A stretch of DNA of 64,000 nucleotides, from contig NZ_DASSMH010000077.1 of NCBI RefSeq assembly GCF_035688975.1, forward strand, positions 14,245-78,244, in the 5' to 3' direction. Of this stretch, positions 35,001 through 43,464 are shown in pieces; within the stretch, counting starts at the first letter, position 1; every line of letters starts with the position of its first letter. Under the pieces are notes generated by a model that saw only the letters and a list, made by a program, of their open reading frames with translations, was not told the DNA's origin and made no database searches. Source of the stretch: CALMNV01 sp035688975. GTDB lineage: Bacteria; Actinomycetota; Actinomycetes; Actinomycetales; Dermatophilaceae. The position numbers and the translations under genes were made by a program.

Positions 35001-35621
35001 GATGTCGAGCCCGTGGTCCATGAGCTCGCAGTAGACGTTGTCGGCGCCGAAGAGGTCCCGCAGCTCACCGGCGACCTCACGGGCCTCGGCGTACTGCCCG
35101 AAGCGCAGCCGGGTCTGGATCTCGCTCGACGGGCAGCCCGTCGTGACGATGAGCCCCTTGCCGTAGGTGGCGAGCAGGTCGCGGTCGATGCGCGGCCACT
35201 TCGTGTAGACCTGGTCGAGCGAGGCGACCGAGCTCATGCGGAAGAGGTTGTGCATGCCCTCGTTGTCGCGGGCGAGCATCGTCATGTGGGTGTAGGCGCC
35301 GCCGCCCGAGACGTCGTCCCGTCCGCCGTCGCCCCAGCTGACCTTGGTGCGGTCGGTGCGGGAGGTGCCGGGGGTGAGGTAGGCCTCGACGCCGATGATC
35401 GGCTTGACACCCGTGCCCTGGGCCTTCTTCCAGAACTCGTAGGCGCCGAAGACGTAGCCGTGGTCGGTCGTCGCGAGGGCCGGCATCCCCATCCGTGCGG
35501 CCTCGGTGAACAGGTCACCGATCCGGGCCGCCCCGTCGAGCATGGAGTACTCCGTGTGCACGTGCAGGTGCACGAAGCTGGGGTCGCTGCTGGTCGGCGG
35601 GGGCGCGGCTGCGGTGGACAT
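32016..35621 (-). CDS. dnaE: DNA polymerase III alpha subunit (DnaE1)
   Basis: This 1201-residue replicative polymerase has an N-terminal PHP domain (FVHLHVHTEYSMLDGAAR), the palm motif with PDFDVDFDERRRGEVIRY, the fingers, and C-terminal helix-hairpin-helix and OB domains (VTVAGLITSLQLKRTKKG). It synthesises both chromosome strands. The actinobacterial PHP domain commonly carries proofreading activity. The ATG at 35621 gives MSTAAAPPPTSSDPSFVHLH; the longer frame lacks similarity. Confidence 0.98.
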   Translation of the reverse strand: MSTAAAPPPTSSDPSFVHLHVHTEYSMLDGAARIGDLFTEAARMGMPALATTDHGYVFGAYEFWKKAQGTGVKPIIGVEAYLTPGTSRTDRTKVSWGDGGRDDVSGGGAYTHMTMLARDNEGMHNLFRMSSVASLDQVYTKWPRIDRDLLATYGKGLIVTTGCPSSEIQTRLRFGQYAEAREVAGELRDLFGADNVYCELMDHGLDIERRVQRDLLRLARDLGLPLVATNDLHYTRAEDAKAHAALLCVQSGSTLMDPGRFKFDADDFYLKSAQEMRHVWRELPEACDNTLLIAERCNVSFTEGEGRYMPRFPCPEGEDETSWFIKEVETGLRRRFPEGVPDYARTQAAYEEDVIVSKGYAGYFLVVADFINWAKRNGIRVGPGRGSGAGSMCAYALGITDLDPIPHGLIFERFLNPERMSMPDFDVDFDERRRGEVIRYVTEKYGEERVAQIVTYGTIKAKQAVKDAARVLGHPFAMGEKLTKAMPPAIMGKDIPLAGIFDPGHKRYHEAADFRAVHDEDPQAQEVVATALGLEGLKRQWGVHAAGVIMSSEPLVDVIPIMRRLQDGQIITQFDYPSCEALGLVKMDFLGLRNLTILDDAIDNVRLNRGEEIDLDALSRDMTDPATYELLGRGDTLGVFQLDGGGMRSLLRLMQPDNFEDISAALALYRPGPMGVNAHTNFALRKNGKQELIPLDPKLKGQLQPEMVAALEPILRTTYGLVIYQEQVMEIAQQLAGYTLGNADLLRRAMGKKKKEVLDAEYVPFSEGMKAAGFNEASVKALWDVLVPFSDYAFNKAHTAAYGLVSYWTGYLKANYPAEYMAALLTSVRDDKDKSAVYLGECRRMGIKVLPPDVNESIANFAAVGTDIRFGLAAVRNVGLPVVERIIEAREGKGAFTSFQDFLDKVDSLVCNKRTIESLIKSGAFDSLGDTRRGLVEVHDRYVDALVDVKKQQAIGQDSLFASFGFGDPDDGPALGIDPFAGLPPVPTSEWDKSTLLSFEREMLGLYVSDHPLFGIEHILTQHADTPIASLLGEEGRPDGTTVTVAGLITSLQLKRTKKGDLWAIALVEDLDGAVECLFFPSAYLTYSTMLAQDTVCAVKGRVSSRDDSISIFAQELTIPDLKEGPRGPVVLTLPLGRATPAVAESLKRVLGEHPGATEVHVKLTQPGRSVLMSLDDSLRVNASSALFGDLKALLGPACLG

Positions 35622-35757
35622 CGTGGACGAGTCTACGGCCGCCCGGGGACACTGACCGGCGTCGCCCGGGCCGCCACGCGGGTGGCCGATCTGAGCAGAC
35701 GTCAGCGACATGTCCCGGCGGTGGCGGCATACCACGTCCGTCGGCACATGGTGGGGA

Positions 35758-35774
35758 CGGGAGCACCACTCCCG
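35758..35774 (-). terminator. hairpin after the RluD-like gene
   Basis: A 6-bp stem (CGGGAG / CTCCCG) with a 5-nt loop lies ten bases beyond the stop of the pseudouridine synthase on the minus strand, followed by TCCCC. It is weak, but it is placed where the lspA-rluD transcript would end before dnaE. Confidence 0.35.
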
Positions 35775-35783
35775 GACCCCGGC

Positions 35784-36725
35784 TCACAACGTGGCGACGA
35801 CGTCCAGCGCGTGCTGCAGGTCGGGCGGGTAGGGACTCTCGAAGTGCACGTACTCGCCGGTGCGCGGGTGCTCGAAGCCGAGGCCCACCGCGTGCAGCCA
35901 CTGCCGGTCCAGCCCCAGCCGCGCTGCGAGCCGCGGGTCCGCGCCGTAGAGCGGGTCACCGACGCACGGGTGGTGCAGGGCGGCGAAGTGCACGCGGATC
36001 TGGTGCGTCCGGCCCGTCTCCAGGTGGATGTCGAGCAGGCTCGCGTGCCGGTAGGCCTCGATGACCTCGTAGTGGGTGACCGACGGCTTGCCGCTCTTCA
36101 TCACCGCGAACTTGTAGTCGTGCGCCGGGTGCCGGCCGATGGGCGCATCGACGGTCCCGACCACCGGGTCCGGCAGCCCTTGGACGAGGGCGTGGTAGGT
36201 CTTGTCGACGCTGCGGCTGCGGAAGGCGTGCTTGAGGCGCGAGTAGGCCGACTCACTCTTCGCGACGACCATGAGCCCGGAGGTGCCGACGTCGAGGCGG
36301 CTGACGATGCCTTGGCGCTCGGCGGCTCCCGACGTCGCGATCCGGTAGCCGGCCGCCGCGAGGCCGCTGACGACGTCCGGTCCTTTCCAGCCGACGCTGG
36401 GGTGCGCTGCGACGCCGATGGGTTTGTCCACGACGACGATGTCCTCGTCGTCGTGCACGATAGTCATGCCGGGCACGGGCTCGGCGACGACCTGCGCGCG
36501 GGTCGACTCGGTGTCTGCGGGGGCTGCGGGCAGCTTGACCTCGAGCATCGACCCCGCACTCAGCCGCTGCGACTTGGCGACCGCGGAGCCGTCGACGACG
36601 ACGTGGCCGTCGGCGGCGAGGTCGGCGGCCCGGGTCCGCGAGAGACCGAAGAGCCGGGCGATCGCGGCATCGACGCGTTCGCCGTCGAGCCCGTCGGGCA
36701 CGAGGACGGTCCGCACGTCAGGCAC
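35784..36725 (-). CDS. RluD-like pseudouridine synthase
   Basis: This 313-residue protein has an N-terminal S4 RNA-binding domain (ERVDAAIARLFGLSRTRAADLAADGHVVVDG), then the catalytic domain with QGIVSRLDVGTSGLMVVAK carrying the active-site aspartate, and ETGRTHQIRVHFAALHHPCVGD. The family modifies helix 69 or other sites of 23S rRNA. The start overlaps the lspA stop, a very common gene pair. Confidence 0.93.
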   Translation of the reverse strand: MPDVRTVLVPDGLDGERVDAAIARLFGLSRTRAADLAADGHVVVDGSAVAKSQRLSAGSMLEVKLPAAPADTESTRAQVVAEPVPGMTIVHDDEDIVVVDKPIGVAAHPSVGWKGPDVVSGLAAAGYRIATSGAAERQGIVSRLDVGTSGLMVVAKSESAYSRLKHAFRSRSVDKTYHALVQGLPDPVVGTVDAPIGRHPAHDYKFAVMKSGKPSVTHYEVIEAYRHASLLDIHLETGRTHQIRVHFAALHHPCVGDPLYGADPRLAARLGLDRQWLHAVGLGFEHPRTGEYVHFESPYPPDLQHALDVVATL

Positions 36726-37353
36726 CTCGCCCCTCCCCCGCGTCGCTGGGCGTCGCCCGGTGCTCGCGACGCCCGTCGACCCCGATCCCGATGAGTGCGA
36801 GCGCGACGATGAGCCCGGCGGCGCCGACGATCCAGATGTCGGCCACGTTGCCGATGAACACGCGGTAGTCGATGAAGTCGACGACCCGGCCCTGCCCGCG
36901 ACCCGGGGGCCGGAGGAACCGGTCGGTGAGGTTGCCGAGGGCGCTGCCCAGCAGGAGCCCGAGCGCTACCGCCCACGCGCGGGAGCCCAGGGCCCGGCTG
37001 ACGACGATGATGGCCACGAGCACGCCCAGCGCGATGACGGTCATGAGCCACGTGCTGCCTGCGCCGAGGGACAGGGCCGCGCCGGGGTTGCCGATGAGCC
37101 GGAAGCGGATGACGTCGCCGAGAAGGGGCCGGGGTATGCCGTCGGCGAGCACGGACGACGCGATGGCCTTGCTCCCCTGGTCGCTCGCGTAGGCGAGCAC
37201 CGCGACGGCGGCGAGCAGGCCGAAGAGGCGACGGCGCCGCCTCGGGTCCGGCGCCCCGGCGTGGCCGGACGCCGCGGGGTCGCCGGCGGTGACGTGGGAT
37301 GGGCGAGGCGGTGCGGGGCTGCCGCTCAGTGGCGTTCCTGGTTCTTCTTGCAT
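36718..37353 (-). CDS. lspA: lipoprotein signal peptidase II
   Basis: This 211-residue membrane protease has four hydrophobic segments and the catalytic aspartates in GNLTDRFLR and GNVADIWIVG. It removes signal peptides from prolipoproteins in the membrane. The N-terminal 40 residues are a polar Pro/Gly/Arg-rich extension. The start is uncertain: ATG at 37353 (used) or GTG at 37362, both inside the 3' end of the upstream dksA-like gene. The long overlap suggests coupling. Confidence 0.93.
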   Translation of the reverse strand: MQEEPGTPLSGSPAPPRPSHVTAGDPAASGHAGAPDPRRRRRLFGLLAAVAVLAYASDQGSKAIASSVLADGIPRPLLGDVIRFRLIGNPGAALSLGAGSTWLMTVIALGVLVAIIVVSRALGSRAWAVALGLLLGSALGNLTDRFLRPPGRGQGRVVDFIDYRVFIGNVADIWIVGAAGLIVALALIGIGVDGRREHRATPSDAGEGRGA

Positions 37354-38183
37354 GGCATGCACAGGGTCGCACGCGGATAGGCCTGCAGTCGAAGTTTGCC
37401 GATCGGCCGGCCGCAGTTCTCGCAGACGCCGTACGTGCCTGCCACCAGCTGCTCGAGAGCCCGCTCGACCTGGCGCAGCATGTCGCGCGCGTTGTTGGCG
37501 AGGGCGATCTCGTGCTCACGCTCGAAGGTCTTGGCCCCTGCGTCGGCCTGGTCGTCCCCCGCGCCGTCGCCGGGACCGCGGAGCAGGTCCTCCAGCTCGG
37601 CCTCCGCCTCGTCGATCTCGTGGACGTGGACCTCACGCTCGGCCAGCAGGTCCGCCTGCACCTGCTTCAGCTCCTCCGGCGTCCACGGGCTCTCGTCGTC
37701 CGCGACCGCGAGCTGCTCCGCGAGGCGGCGCACCTCCTCGGTGGTCTTGCGGGGCCGTGCGGTCCGCCCCGTCGTACCCGCCGCACCGGTACGCCCCGCC
37801 GTGGCAGACGCGGCCGTCTTGCGCGGTGCCCTGCCCGGCGCCGCCGCCGGTGGCTTTGCGGGTGCGGCTGATGTCTTCGTCTTCCCCGAGCCCGTCTTGG
37901 TCGCACCCGTCGTCTTCTTCGCCGGAGCCGTCACGGTCACCGCCTTCTTCCTTGCCGAGCCGGATGCGGTCGCCGTCTTTGCCGCCGCCTTGTCTGCCGC
38001 CGCCTTCTTGGCCGCCGCCGTCTTCTGCGGCGCCGCCCTGGTGGCCGTCGTCTTCTTCGCCGCGGTCCTCGCCGGGGACGCCGTCGCTGTCGTCGCCGGG
38101 GGTGTCGTGACCGAGCCGGTCACGACGCGGCCGGCTCGCCCGCCGCCGGCAGCGATGACCGCCGGCCTGCTCTTGGACCCCAT
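37326..38183 (-). CDS. DksA/TraR zinc-finger protein with a histone H1-like tail
   Basis: The C-terminal 125 residues form a DksA/TraR domain: a coiled coil (PWTPEELKQVQADLLAEREVHVHEI) and a four-cysteine zinc finger, CENC then 17 residues then CMPC. These proteins insert into the RNA polymerase secondary channel or act as relatives of that type. The first 160 residues are Ala/Lys/Thr-rich, with repeated AAK and KKT blocks like histone H1 or HupB tails, which should bind DNA. The ATG at 38183 was chosen; length 285 residues. It is next to lspA and divIVA. Confidence 0.85.
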   Translation of the reverse strand: MGSKSRPAVIAAGGGRAGRVVTGSVTTPPATTATASPARTAAKKTTATRAAPQKTAAAKKAAADKAAAKTATASGSARKKAVTVTAPAKKTTGATKTGSGKTKTSAAPAKPPAAAPGRAPRKTAASATAGRTGAAGTTGRTARPRKTTEEVRRLAEQLAVADDESPWTPEELKQVQADLLAEREVHVHEIDEAEAELEDLLRGPGDGAGDDQADAGAKTFEREHEIALANNARDMLRQVERALEQLVAGTYGVCENCGRPIGKLRLQAYPRATLCMPCKKNQERH

Positions 38184-38295
38184 CTCGGCCCCCCGTCTCC
38201 CACGTCGGCGTGGGCAAGTGCGGCCGAGAATAGGCCGGAAGGCCACGGTGCACAAACACTTCAGGCAACGATTTGGCCACGGGGTCGCGGCCGCC

Positions 38296-39357
38296 TCAGC
38301 CGTGCTGCGGGCCGTCCTGGTCGCGGGGCTCCTCCTGCGGCTGCGGGGCCACGTCCGACGTTGTCCCGTGCGGGCTCTGCCGGCCGCTCGCGTCGAGTTC
38401 GGCCAGCTGGCCCTCGAGGTAGGACTTCAGGGTGGCGCGGTAGTTGCGCTCGAAGGCGCGCAGCTCCTCGATCTTGCGGTCGAGCAGGCTCTTTTGCTGA
38501 CCGAGGTCCTCGAGCACGGCCGCCTTGCGCTGCTCGGCCTCGGTGACCATGCCGGTCGCCCGCTCGCGGGCCTCGGTGAGGATCTCGTCGCGCTTCGCGG
38601 TGGCCTCGGACAGCATGGCGTCGCGTTCAGCGGCGGCCCGCGCCGCGAGCTGGTCCGCGGCGCTCGTCGACTCCTCGTGACGCTGCCTTCCGGCCTCGAG
38701 CAGCTCGTCGTGCCGGCGCTGGCCGGCCGATACCAGCTCGTCATGCCGGGCCTGGGCCTCGGCGATGAGCTCGTCACGCCGGGCCTCGCCGTTGCGGACG
38801 TGCTCGTCATGCAGCCGCTGGGCGAGCGCAATGACCGCCGCCGCGTCGCCCCCCCGGCCGGCGGCCCCACCATCCGCCACGGCAGCCGCGCTCGCCGCAG
38901 CCGAGCCCTCGTCGGTGCCGCGTTCGGGGGCTGCCGTCGCTGCCGCCTCCACGTCGGCCGCGCGCGCCTCGGCCTCCGCCGCCCGCGCCTCGGCCTCCGC
39001 CGCCCGCACCTCGGCCTCTCGCGCGGCTGCCTCCGCCTGCGCCAGCCGCGCCTCGGCCTCGGCCACCTGGGTGTTGAGCCCCTCGAGCCGCGCCTGCGCC
39101 GACGCCGCCACCGTGCCCGCCTCCTCGGCCGCCGCGGCGTCCGCGGTGTCGTCGACACCGGCACGCATCGCCGGCTGGTTCCGGCTGGCCCGGCAGTCGT
39201 TGAGCTGCTTGAGGTAGTCGTCACGCTGCCCGATGAGCGAGCGCATCTCGGCGACGACCTCGTCGAGGAAGTCGTCGACGTCCCGCTCCTCGTAGCCGCG
39301 ACGGAACTGCGTGGTCTGGAAGTGCTTGTTCAGCACCTGCTCCGGCGTGAGCGCCAT
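38296..39357 (-). CDS. DivIVA-domain cell-pole/septum protein
   Basis: This 353-residue protein starts with the DivIVA lipid-binding motif MALTPEQVLNKHFQTTQFRRGYEERDVDDFLDEV. Long coiled coils follow, rich in AEAEAR repeats, with a second coiled region (ELIAEAQARHDELVSAGQRRHDELLEAG) and a polar tail. In actinobacteria the protein (Wag31) marks curved membranes and directs polar growth. The start follows GAGGTGA. The order sepF-yggT-divIVA downstream of ftsZ is standard. Confidence 0.93.
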   Translation of the reverse strand: MALTPEQVLNKHFQTTQFRRGYEERDVDDFLDEVVAEMRSLIGQRDDYLKQLNDCRASRNQPAMRAGVDDTADAAAAEEAGTVAASAQARLEGLNTQVAEAEARLAQAEAAAREAEVRAAEAEARAAEAEARAADVEAAATAAPERGTDEGSAAASAAAVADGGAAGRGGDAAAVIALAQRLHDEHVRNGEARRDELIAEAQARHDELVSAGQRRHDELLEAGRQRHEESTSAADQLAARAAAERDAMLSEATAKRDEILTEARERATGMVTEAEQRKAAVLEDLGQQKSLLDRKIEELRAFERNYRATLKSYLEGQLAELDASGRQSPHGTTSDVAPQPQEEPRDQDGPQHG

Positions 39358-39527
39358 GGGTCACCTCGATGCAAGGAGTGGGGAGATGCAGGACGGAGAA
39401 CCGGGACCGAGGAGGTGCGGGCCCGGCATACGGGCAAACCTATCGAAGAGCCGCCCCGGGCAGCAGGGGGCGCCAGGTCAGACGAGCAGCGCCGGGATCA
39501 GCCCGAGGAGGGGTGCTCCGAGCAGTC
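39358..39527. other. spacer upstream of divIVA
   Basis: These 170 bases contain no gene. On the minus strand a TAGGTT hexamer (within GATAGGTTTG near 39440-39448) could be a -10 box for divIVA, and one CGGCATAC octamer lies beside it. Confidence 0.3.
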
Positions 39528-39812
39528 TCAGAAGAAGCTCGGCACGTTGAGGGCGAAGGACGTGAGCAGCATCAGGACGAGGAACGACAGGTCGAGCCGC
39601 ATGCCCCCGATCCGCGGCGACGGCACGATCTTGCGCAGGGCCTTCAGCGGTGGGTCGGTCACGGTGAAGATCGCCTCGGCGAGCACTAGGACGGGGCCGC
39701 GCGGGTGCCACGACCGGGCCAGCACCTGGACCCAGTCGATGACGAACCGGCCGATGAGGGCGAGGAAGAAGGCGAAGACCACGACCCCGTAGACCGTCCA
39801 GAAGGCATCCAT
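39528..39812 (-). CDS. YggT-family membrane protein
   Basis: This 94-residue protein has two hydrophobic segments (VYGVVVFAFFLALIGRFVIDWV and FLVLMLLTSFALNVP) flanking the YggT signature TDPPLKALRKIVPSPRIGGMRLDLSF. It is an integral membrane protein of uncertain function, encoded between sepF and divIVA as in many Gram-positive bacteria. Confidence 0.93.
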   Translation of the reverse strand: MDAFWTVYGVVVFAFFLALIGRFVIDWVQVLARSWHPRGPVLVLAEAIFTVTDPPLKALRKIVPSPRIGGMRLDLSFLVLMLLTSFALNVPSFF

Positions 39813-39855
39813 GGCTACAGTCTCGCCGATCCTCGGGCGCCCCCGAAATCGGGGA

Positions 39856-40344
39856 TCAGCTCTGGTTGAAGAAGCCTCGGGCGGAGCTGGGGGGGCCCTG
39901 CGTCTCCTCCGCGGCGATCTCGACGTGGGCCGGCGAGAGGAGGAAGACCTTGGAGGTCACACGCTCGATGGTGCCGTGGAGCCCGAAGACGAGCCCGGCC
40001 GCGAAGTCGACGAGGCGCTTGGCGTCGGCGTCGTCCATGTCGCTGAGGTTCATGATGACCGGCACCTGGTCGCGGAACCACTCGCCGATGTTCTTCGCCT
40101 CGTTGTAGGTGCGGGGGTGGATCGTCGTGATCCGGTTGAGCCGGCCGACCTCGACGTCGCTCACGACGGCTGCGACCGGCCGCTTGGCCGACAGCGGCGT
40201 CACGGCAGCGGTGTGCTCGCCCTCGTCGAGGTGGGCGGCGTGCGACCCGTGGTCGTCGTAGTCGTAGTCGTCATAGCGATCGTGACGCGGGTCCTCCTCG
40301 GTCAGCCCGAGGTAGACCATCGTCTTGCGCAGCGCCCCAGCCAT
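39856..40344 (-). CDS. sepF: cell division protein SepF
   Basis: This 162-residue protein has an amphipathic N-terminal membrane helix (MAGALRKTMVYLGLT), an acidic Asp/Tyr-rich linker (DPRHDRYDDYDYDDHG) and the SepF core TTIHPRTYNEAKNIGEWFRDQVPVIMNL with LVDFAAGLVFGLHG. It tethers FtsZ to the membrane, replacing FtsA, which actinobacteria lack. ATG at 40344 places the helix first. Confidence 0.96.
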   Translation of the reverse strand: MAGALRKTMVYLGLTEEDPRHDRYDDYDYDDHGSHAAHLDEGEHTAAVTPLSAKRPVAAVVSDVEVGRLNRITTIHPRTYNEAKNIGEWFRDQVPVIMNLSDMDDADAKRLVDFAAGLVFGLHGTIERVTSKVFLLSPAHVEIAAEETQGPPSSARGFFNQS

Positions 40345-40383
40345 GCCAACTCCCAACCATTGCAAATGCGGTCGGACTCGACG

Positions 40384-41103
40384 TTACCGAAGGGTGGGTC
40401 GCGAGCCGAGGATTGCGGTGCCGACACGCAGGTGTGTCGCGCCGTGCCGGATCGCGGCCTCGAGGTCGCCGCTCATCCCCGCCGAGATCCAGCCGGCCTC
40501 GGGGTGGTGGTCGCGTATGCCGCCCGCGACCTCCTCGAGGCGGGCGAAGCTCGCGTCGGGATCCATTCCACGCGGCGCGACGGCCATGACCCCGCAGAGC
40601 CTGAGCAGGTCGCGGCTCGCCACGTCGGCGGCAAGGTCGTCGACGTGCTGCGGCAGCACGCCGCCGCGACCCGTCGTCCCGTCGAGGCTCACCTGGAGCA
40701 GCACCCCCAGCCGGCGCCCCGCCGCGTGCGCGCCGCGATCGAGCGCCTCGACGAGCCGGGCCCGGTCGACCGAGTGCACGACGTCGGCATACGCGGCAAC
40801 GTGCCGGGCCTTGTTGGTCTGCAGCTGACCCACGAAGTGGAGGGTGACGTCGTCGCGCGCGCCGGCGGCGCCCAGCTGGTCGCGGACCTGGCGGAACTTC
40901 GGCCCGGCCTCTTGGTCCCTGTTCTCACCGAAGTCGCGCACCCCGAGCCCGTGCAGCTCGAGGACGTCGTCGGCCGGGAAGAACTTCGTCACGACCACGA
41001 GCGTGACCTCCGACACCGGACGCCCGGCGGCCTGGCAGGCGTCGGCGATGCGCGCCCGCACGCGGGCCAGGCCGTCGGCCAGCTCGTCCCGCCGGGCGGT
41101 CAC
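40384..41103 (-). CDS. YggS/PLPBP family pyridoxal-phosphate homeostasis protein
   Basis: This 239-residue single-domain protein has the PLP-lysine in VTLVVVTKFFPADDV, then DFGENRDQEAGPK, HFVGQLQTNKARH and GMSGDLEAAIRHGATHLRVGTAILGSR. It binds PLP and buffers vitamin B6 and amino-acid pools without known catalysis. The GTG at 41103 overlaps the pgeF stop. Confidence 0.94.
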   Translation of the reverse strand: MTARRDELADGLARVRARIADACQAAGRPVSEVTLVVVTKFFPADDVLELHGLGVRDFGENRDQEAGPKFRQVRDQLGAAGARDDVTLHFVGQLQTNKARHVAAYADVVHSVDRARLVEALDRGAHAAGRRLGVLLQVSLDGTTGRGGVLPQHVDDLAADVASRDLLRLCGVMAVAPRGMDPDASFARLEEVAGGIRDHHPEAGWISAGMSGDLEAAIRHGATHLRVGTAILGSRPTLR

Positions 41104-41858
41104 CCGAGCCCCTGAGGTCGTCGGCGCAGGACGATGACGCCGGCGAACCGCCCGGTGGTCCCGTCGCGGCGGTAGGAGTACAGGTCGTCGTGCTCGCGCG
41201 TGCATCCCGGGATCCTTTGCACCGCAACGCCTTCGGCCGCGAGCTGTTCGATCGCGCCGGCGGCCACGTCGACAGCGGGCGTGCCGGACCACGAGCGAGC
41301 GGCGCTGGCGGGACTGACCGCCGCGGCCGCCTCGGCCAGCTCGGCAGGGACCTCGTAGCAGCGGGCGCACACGGATGGCCCGACGACAGCATGCACGTCG
41401 TGGGCGCCGAGGCCCCGCATACGGCGCACGGCCTCGGTCGCGATCCCCGCCATCATTCCCGGGCGGCCGGCGTGGACGGCGGCGACGACGCCGGCTCGCG
41501 CGTCGTGCAGCAGGAGGGGGACGCAGTCGGCCACGAGGACGCCGAGCGCGAGGCCGGGCACCGCCGTGACGGCCCCGTCGCCCTGGGGAGGCTCGGTCTC
41601 CCACGGGCCGCTGGCCTGCACGACGGTCCTGCCGTGCACCTGGTCGAGGAAGAGCAAGCGCCGCCGGGGCACCCCGAGCGCGGCGGCCAGCCGCCGCCGG
41701 TTGGCCTCGACGACGCCGGGGTCGTCACCGACGTGTCCGCCGAGGTTGAGGCCGGCATACGGCCCCCGCCCGCGCGCCGCGCCGCGGCTCGTGAAGGCCA
41801 GCTCCACGGCAGCCCCGCCCGGCCCGGCGGCGGGGACGGTGGCACGCCAGTAGAACAC
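41100..41858 (-). CDS. pgeF: PgeF/YfiH-family multicopper-type purine nucleosidase
   Basis: This 252-residue protein has the DUF152 zinc residues in LDQVHGRTVV, ADCVPLLL and AAVHAGRPGMMAGI, plus PSVCARCYEV. Family members cleave purine nucleosides and were linked to peptidoglycan editing in E. coli. The usual HAGWRG reads HAGRPG here, changing the tryptophan. It lies between ftsZ and yggS in the typical dcw order. Confidence 0.9.
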   Translation of the reverse strand: MFYWRATVPAAGPGGAAVELAFTSRGAARGRGPYAGLNLGGHVGDDPGVVEANRRRLAAALGVPRRRLLFLDQVHGRTVVQASGPWETEPPQGDGAVTAVPGLALGVLVADCVPLLLHDARAGVVAAVHAGRPGMMAGIATEAVRRMRGLGAHDVHAVVGPSVCARCYEVPAELAEAAAAVSPASAARSWSGTPAVDVAAGAIEQLAAEGVAVQRIPGCTREHDDLYSYRRDGTTGRFAGVIVLRRRPQGLG

Positions 41859-41956
41859 GGCCCCAAACCTACCGGGGGACGCCGAAGGCGCCGCCCGCCG
41901 GGGGCGACGCCTTCGGTGACGCGTGGGGTGATGCTGGCTTGCTGAGCGTCAGCGGG

Positions 41957-43195
41957 TCACTTGAGGAAGTCCGGCACGTCGAGGTCGTCGCCCTCCTCGA
42001 AGGTCACCTGCCGGGGCGGCTGTCCGTTGCCTGCCTGGACCGGCGCGACGTGCTGGGTCGGCAGCTGCTGGGCCGGCGCCGCCTGGTGCGCCGGGGCGGC
42101 CTGCGGCTGCGCAGCCGGCGCCTCGGCTGGAGCCGGCGCGGTCTGCGGCTGGGGGGCCGGCTGCTGCTGGACCGCGCGCGGCTGTGCCGTGGCCGCCGCC
42201 GGCTGCCGCTGGGCCGCGCCGCGCTCGTCGTCGCGCCGCGAGGGCCCGCCGCCGTCGAACCCCGCGGCGATGACCGTGACCCGCACCTCGTCGCCGAGGG
42301 CGTCGTCGATGACCGCGCCGAAGATGATGTTGGCCTCCGGGTGGGCAGCCTCCTGGACGAGGCGCGCCGCCTCGTTGATCTCGAAGAGGCCGAGGTCCGA
42401 GCCGCCCTGGACGGACAGCAGCACACCGTGGGCGCCGTCGATGGACGCCTCCAGAAGCGGCGAGCTGATCGCCAGCTCGGCGGCCTGGACCGCCCGGTCC
42501 TCGCCGCGCGCCGACCCGATGCCCATCAGGGCCGAGCCGGCTCCCTGCATGACCGACTTGACGTCGGCGAAGTCGAGGTTGATCAGGCCCGGCGTCGTGA
42601 TGAGGTCGGTGATGCCCTGGACGCCGGAGAGAAGCACCTGGTCGGCCGAGCGGAAGGCGTCCATCATCGACACGTTGCGGTCGCTGATGGACAGCAGCCG
42701 GTCGTTGGGAATGACGATGAGGGTGTCGACCTCCTCCCGGAGGCTGCCGATGCCGGACTCGGCCTGGTTGGCCCGGCGGCGGCCCTCGAAGGTGAAGGGA
42801 CGCGTCACGACACCGATCGTCAGGGCGCCGAGGCCCCGGGCGATGCGGGCCACGACCGGCGCGCCGCCCGTGCCGGTGCCGCCGCCCTCGCCGGCCGTGA
42901 CGAACACCATGTCGGCGCCCTGGAGCACCTCCTCGATCTCCTCGGCGTGGTCCTCGGCCGCCTTGCGCCCGACCTCGGGGTCGGCGCCCGCGCCGAGCCC
43001 GCGGGTCAGCTCGCGGCCCACGTCGAGCTTGACGTCGGCGTCGCTCATGAGCAGAGCCTGCGCGTCGGTGTTGATGGCGATGAACTCGACGCCCTTGAGG
43101 CCCACGTCGATCATGCGGTTGATGGCGTTGACGCCCCCACCGCCAATGCCGACGACCTTGATGACGGCCAGGTAGTTCTGCGGTGCTGCTGCCAC
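41957..43195 (-). CDS. ftsZ: cell division GTPase FtsZ
   Basis: This 412-residue tubulin homologue has VVGIGGGGVNAINRMI, the tubulin signature GEGGGTGTGGAPVVA, the T7 loop segment LINLDFADVKSVM and a long Pro/Gln/Ala-rich linker ending in the conserved peptide DDLDVPDFLK, which binds SepF and FtsW. It polymerises into the Z-ring. The GTG at 43195 follows AAGGAAGG. Its upstream region (43196-43633) holds a candidate promoter and a repeat array. Confidence 0.98.
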   Translation of the reverse strand: MAAAPQNYLAVIKVVGIGGGGVNAINRMIDVGLKGVEFIAINTDAQALLMSDADVKLDVGRELTRGLGAGADPEVGRKAAEDHAEEIEEVLQGADMVFVTAGEGGGTGTGGAPVVARIARGLGALTIGVVTRPFTFEGRRRANQAESGIGSLREEVDTLIVIPNDRLLSISDRNVSMMDAFRSADQVLLSGVQGITDLITTPGLINLDFADVKSVMQGAGSALMGIGSARGEDRAVQAAELAISSPLLEASIDGAHGVLLSVQGGSDLGLFEINEAARLVQEAAHPEANIIFGAVIDDALGDEVRVTVIAAGFDGGGPSRRDDERGAAQRQPAAATAQPRAVQQQPAPQPQTAPAPAEAPAAQPQAAPAHQAAPAQQLPTQHVAPVQAGNGQPPRQVTFEEGDDLDVPDFLK

Positions 43196-43274
43196 GAGCG
43201 TGGGCCTTCCTTGGTAACCAGAGTGCGACGAGAGATCTTCGAGCGGGCGGCTCGCTGCCATGAGGAGGTCTCGC

Positions 43275-43299
43275 AACCTTCAACATCAACGTAAAGGTT
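43275..43299 (-). promoter_or_regulatory. AT-rich inverted repeat upstream of ftsZ
   Basis: An inverted repeat AACCTT-N13-AAGGTT lies in an unusually AT-rich patch about 80-105 bases upstream of the ftsZ start. On the minus strand it reads TAACCTTTACGTTGATG, which can supply a -10-like TAACCT. It is a candidate ftsZ promoter or operator. The stretch 43300-43464 holds no gene. Confidence 0.4.
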
Positions 43300-43464
43300 A
43301 CAGTTTGATCACGAGCCGTGACCTGACCGTATGCGGTCGAGAGGCACCGAGCAACCTCGCTCCCGGCGTGTCGCGAGACCCACCTCCGGCGGCGCGTCCC
43401 TCCACTCATCACAGGTCCCACCTGACCCAGCAGGCGCCCCGAACCCAGGAGGTCGCGGCGAGCG

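Noticed and set aside
32139..36794. A 1551-codon open frame on the plus strand opposite dnaE and its neighbours
   Set aside because: It mirrors known genes on the minus strand, has repetitive Val/Gly/Arg/Asp-rich composition and no domain; such long antisense frames are expected at this GC content.
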